Assembly (NCBI RefSeq): GCF_014925405.1
Contig: NZ_AQHJ01000029.1
Coordinates: 196,323-260,322, forward strand
Reading direction: 5' to 3'
DNA length: 64,000 nucleotides
Origin: Pseudoalteromonas ulvae UL12
Lineage (GTDB): Bacteria > Pseudomonadota > Gammaproteobacteria > Enterobacterales > Alteromonadaceae
Part shown: one piece after another, positions 61,947 through 64,000 of the stretch
Numbering within the stretch: position 1 is the stretch's first letter
Layout of the letters: each line of letters starts with the position of its first letter
Program-made: the position numbers and the translations under genes
The notes under the pieces: generated by a model
Database searches by the model: none
What the model saw: only the letters and a program-made list of their open reading frames with translations
Told to the model about the DNA's origin: nothing

Positions 61947-62660
61947 ATGCGTCCTAGTGAAAGAACACTTAATCAGATTCGACCGGTTACCTTTAGCCGA
62001 AACTATACCCTTCATGCAGAAGGTTCTGTATTAGTTGAGTTTGGCAATACGAAAGTTTTATGTACTGCAACTGTTGAACCGGGTGTGCCTCGTTTTATGA
62101 AAGGTCAAGGCAAAGGTTGGATCACTGCGGAATATGGCATGTTACCTCGCTCTACCCATACTCGTTGTGATCGTGAAGCTGCCCGTGGTAAGCAAAGTGG
62201 TCGTACAATGGAAATTCAACGCTTAATCGCACGTTCTTTACGTGCAGCAGTGGATTTAAAGGCGTTAGGCGAAAACACGATCACGATTGATTGTGATGTA
62301 ATTCAAGCGGATGGTGGCACGCGTACAGCTTCTATCAGTGGTGCTTGTGTGGCATTAGTGGATGCGCTTACGCATATGCGTGCAAAAGGTATGATCAATA
62401 ATAATCCGCTAAAATATATGATTGCTGCAATCTCTGTGGGTATTTATAAAGGTGAGCCAATTTCAGATTTGGAATATTTAGAAGACTCTGAAGCTGAAAC
62501 CGATATGAATGTCATTATGACTGAGACAGGTAAGCTAATAGAAGTACAGGGTACGGCTGAGGGCGAACCATTTTCGTTTGAGGAGTTAGATCAGCTTCTT
62601 GGTTTAGCCAAGCATTCTATTCGTGAAATTATCGATATCCAGAAGCAAACATTAGCATAA
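61947..62660 (+). CDS. rph: RNase PH
   Basis: 237 residues. Conserved blocks are [58 protein letters not shown] and [22 protein letters not shown]. It trims 3' ends of tRNA precursors with phosphate. Tandem ATGs at 61944 and 61947; the second gives the usual MRP start and better spacing from GAGAAGAG. It is 14 bases before pyrE, the rph-pyrE operon of E. coli; no attenuator hairpin can be seen here between them. Confidence 0.96.
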   Translation: MRPSERTLNQIRPVTFSRNYTLHAEGSVLVEFGNTKVLCTATVEPGVPRFMKGQGKGWITAEYGMLPRSTHTRCDREAARGKQSGRTMEIQRLIARSLRAAVDLKALGENTITIDCDVIQADGGTRTASISGACVALVDALTHMRAKGMINNNPLKYMIAAISVGIYKGEPISDLEYLEDSEAETDMNVIMTETGKLIEVQGTAEGEPFSFEELDQLLGLAKHSIREIIDIQKQTLA

Positions 62661-62674
62661 TTGAAAGGTTTAAA

Positions 62675-63319
62675 ATGAAAGACTATCAAATCGAGTTTAT
62701 TGAATTTGCACTAGAAAAGCAGGTTTTAAAGTTTGGTGAATTCACTTTAAAGTCTGGCAGAACCAGCCCGTATTTTTTCAATGCTGGATTATTTAACACG
62801 GGCCGTGATTTAGCGCGTTTAGGTCGCTTTTATGCTGCAGCTCTTGAAGATGCTGCAATCGAATACGATGTTTTATTTGGTCCTGCTTATAAAGGTATTC
62901 CAATCGCGACGACAACTGCGGTTGCATTATCGGATCATCACAATAAAGATGTACCGTATTGCTTTAATCGCAAAGAAGCAAAAACTCATGGTGAAGGTGG
63001 ATCATTAGTCGGTTCTGCTTTAGCTGGTAAAATCATGTTAGTTGACGATGTGATTACCGCAGGTACTGCTATACGTGAATCAATGGAAATCATTCAAGCC
63101 AGTGGTGCACAATTATCAGGTGTATTAATAGCTCTTGATCGCCAAGAAAAAGGAAAGGCGGAACTGTCAGCCATCCAAGAAGTTGAACGAGATTTTAATA
63201 CTCAAGTAATATCGATAGTGAAATTAGCTGATTTGATTTCATACCTTGAGCAACAAGGTAATATGAATGAACATCTCGAAGCTGTTAAGGCTTATCGAAC
63301 GCAATACGGCGTAGCATAA
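62675..63319 (+). CDS. pyrE: Orotate phosphoribosyltransferase
   Basis: 214 residues. [39 protein letters not shown], and the PRPP loop [16 protein letters not shown] are the classic motifs. Joins orotate to PRPP in pyrimidine synthesis. Follows rph; GAAAGG lies before the ATG. A terminator follows 5 bases after its stop. Confidence 0.97.
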   Translation: MKDYQIEFIEFALEKQVLKFGEFTLKSGRTSPYFFNAGLFNTGRDLARLGRFYAAALEDAAIEYDVLFGPAYKGIPIATTTAVALSDHHNKDVPYCFNRKEAKTHGEGGSLVGSALAGKIMLVDDVITAGTAIRESMEIIQASGAQLSGVLIALDRQEKGKAELSAIQEVERDFNTQVISIVKLADLISYLEQQGNMNEHLEAVKAYRTQYGVA

Positions 63320-63324
63320 TTGAC

Positions 63325-63350
63325 AAAAACCCTGCTTTAGCAGGGTTTTT
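63325..63350 (+). terminator. Intrinsic terminator after pyrE
   Basis: AAAAACCCTGC / GCAGGGTTTTT with TTTA loop and a T run. It may be partial, since dgkA follows 18 bases later in the same direction. Confidence 0.9.
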
Positions 63351-63367
63351 ACTTTTAAGGGAAGACT

Positions 63368-63748
63368 ATGACTGACACTAATAAACCCAATGGTGGTGGT
63401 ATTGAGCGTATTATTAAAGCTACTTACTGCTCGTACTTAGGATTTAAAGCTGCTTTTAAAGAAGAGGCTGCTTTTAGACAAGAGCTAGGGTTAACTCTGA
63501 TTTTATTTCCAGTGTCTTTTTGGTTAGCTGATGGAGTGCTACATTGGGCTGGCTTAGTGGTAACACTTTTATTGGTATTAATAGTCGAAATGCTTAACTC
63601 AGCAATCGAGGCGTTAACGGATCGCGTTGGCACCGAGCGACATGTATTATCAGGTCGTGCAAAAGACATGGGGTCAGCTGCAGTAACCTTAGCATTAACA
63701 GTTGTGGCGATTGTTTGGGGTGCAAGTTTATATTTGAAGTTACTTTAA
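63368..63748 (+). CDS. dgkA: Diacylglycerol kinase
   Basis: 126 residues, three membrane helices. ERIIKATYCSYLGFKAAFKEEAAFRQELGL, then LLVLIVEMLNSAIEALTDRVGTERHVLSGRAKDMGSAAV, with the family E-x-x-N-S-A-I-E and D-x-x-x-x-A-V motifs. Recycles diacylglycerol to phosphatidic acid during periplasmic glucan synthesis. GGGAAG lies before the ATG. After it, 63749-63949 shows no gene; a weak GGCCC / GGGTC stem at about 63757-63771 may end the transcript. Confidence 0.95.
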   Translation: MTDTNKPNGGGIERIIKATYCSYLGFKAAFKEEAAFRQELGLTLILFPVSFWLADGVLHWAGLVVTLLLVLIVEMLNSAIEALTDRVGTERHVLSGRAKDMGSAAVTLALTVVAIVWGASLYLKLL

Positions 63749-63861
63749 TAGCTGATCGGCCCCTTTGGGTCTCTTTAAGGTAGATTCAATTAATGTTTCT
63801 TTCTTTAATGTGAATGCCTTTACCCTGAATCATTATTTAAAAATGACCCAATAATGCGTAG

Positions 63862-63870
63862 TTATCCACA
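63862..63870 (+). promoter_or_regulatory. DnaA-box match
   Basis: TTATCCACA is an exact consensus DnaA box upstream of the putative rRNA promoter. A single box may be chance or regulatory. Confidence 0.4.
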
Positions 63871-63949
63871 GGTTTTTGTGAGTAACATGTACTTAACCTG
63901 TATCTATCTGTGTATGTTGAAAATACTTCAAAAAACATCAAAATAACCC

Positions 63950-63977
63950 TTGCCAAAAAAGTTCGCCGCTCTATAAT
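63950..63977 (+). promoter_or_regulatory. Strong sigma-70 promoter, probably of an rRNA operon
   Basis: TTGCCA (63950-63955), 16 bases, TATAAT (63972-63977), then a GC-rich discriminator GCGACCCC and CACTGAGACGG, which resembles the start of rRNA leaders in Alteromonadales. The operon itself lies beyond the window edge, so the identification is inference from the promoter and leader. Confidence 0.65.
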
Positions 63978-64000
63978 GCGACCCCACTGAGACGGCAGAC

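Overview
The window is a stretch of gammaproteobacterial chromosome, most likely from Pseudoalteromonas or a close marine Alteromonadales relative. The evidence is the housekeeping gene order (gmk-rpoZ-spoT, trmH-recG, rph-pyrE, asnC/asnA, hdfR/maoP), the many secreted and TonB-type proteins, and a dispersed repeat of a kind I associate with this order. This assignment is inference; no 16S sequence is present.

Layout. 1-17.3 kb: a partial NUDIX hydrolase gene; a CHASE-GGDEF diguanylate cyclase behind a periplasmic binding protein; a DUF3103 protein; an RND efflux pair facing a TetR regulator with two long palindromic operators; argO/argP; an orphan membrane sensor; a DUF1294 protein; and a complete potFGHI putrescine-type transporter. 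17.3-34.1 kb: a MITE-like element with 22-bp inverted ends; a TonB receptor; two secreted hydrolases; an XRE regulator with a 49-bp palindrome facing a DUF2145 pair; a large choice-of-anchor A protein; a tightly coupled ParD-like/methionine aminopeptidase/RNase H-fold operon; an AraC/MFS pair; and an Omp85-type protein. 34.2-54.7 kb: mostly core genes (selO, a cytochrome c, recQ, rarD, a dual-receiver GGDEF protein, rimK-maoP, hdfR, a porin, recG, trmH, asnC, asnA, a DUF342 protein, ridA, spoT, rpoZ, gmk).

From 54.83 to 60.19 kb lies a 5.3-kb integrative island inserted in the 3' end of yicC. Both junctions encode the same yicC C-terminus (I-Q-N-I-E-stop), differing only at synonymous third positions. 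The island carries a tyrosine integrase beside yicC, an acyltransferase, a small secreted hydrolase, and an intact IS3-family element with its A6G frameshift site. Beyond it come yicC, a broken AraC-like fragment, a small secreted protein, rph-pyrE, dgkA and, at the very end, what looks like an rRNA-operon promoter reading out of the window.

The most unusual items are the yicC island with its duplicated target, the dispersed repeat whose solo end forms the stop codon of an MFS gene, the parD-like/map/RNase H-fold operon, the unusually long regulator palindromes, and an RND permease that lacks the usual proton-relay residues. All family assignments come from reading the protein sequences by eye; no database search was run.
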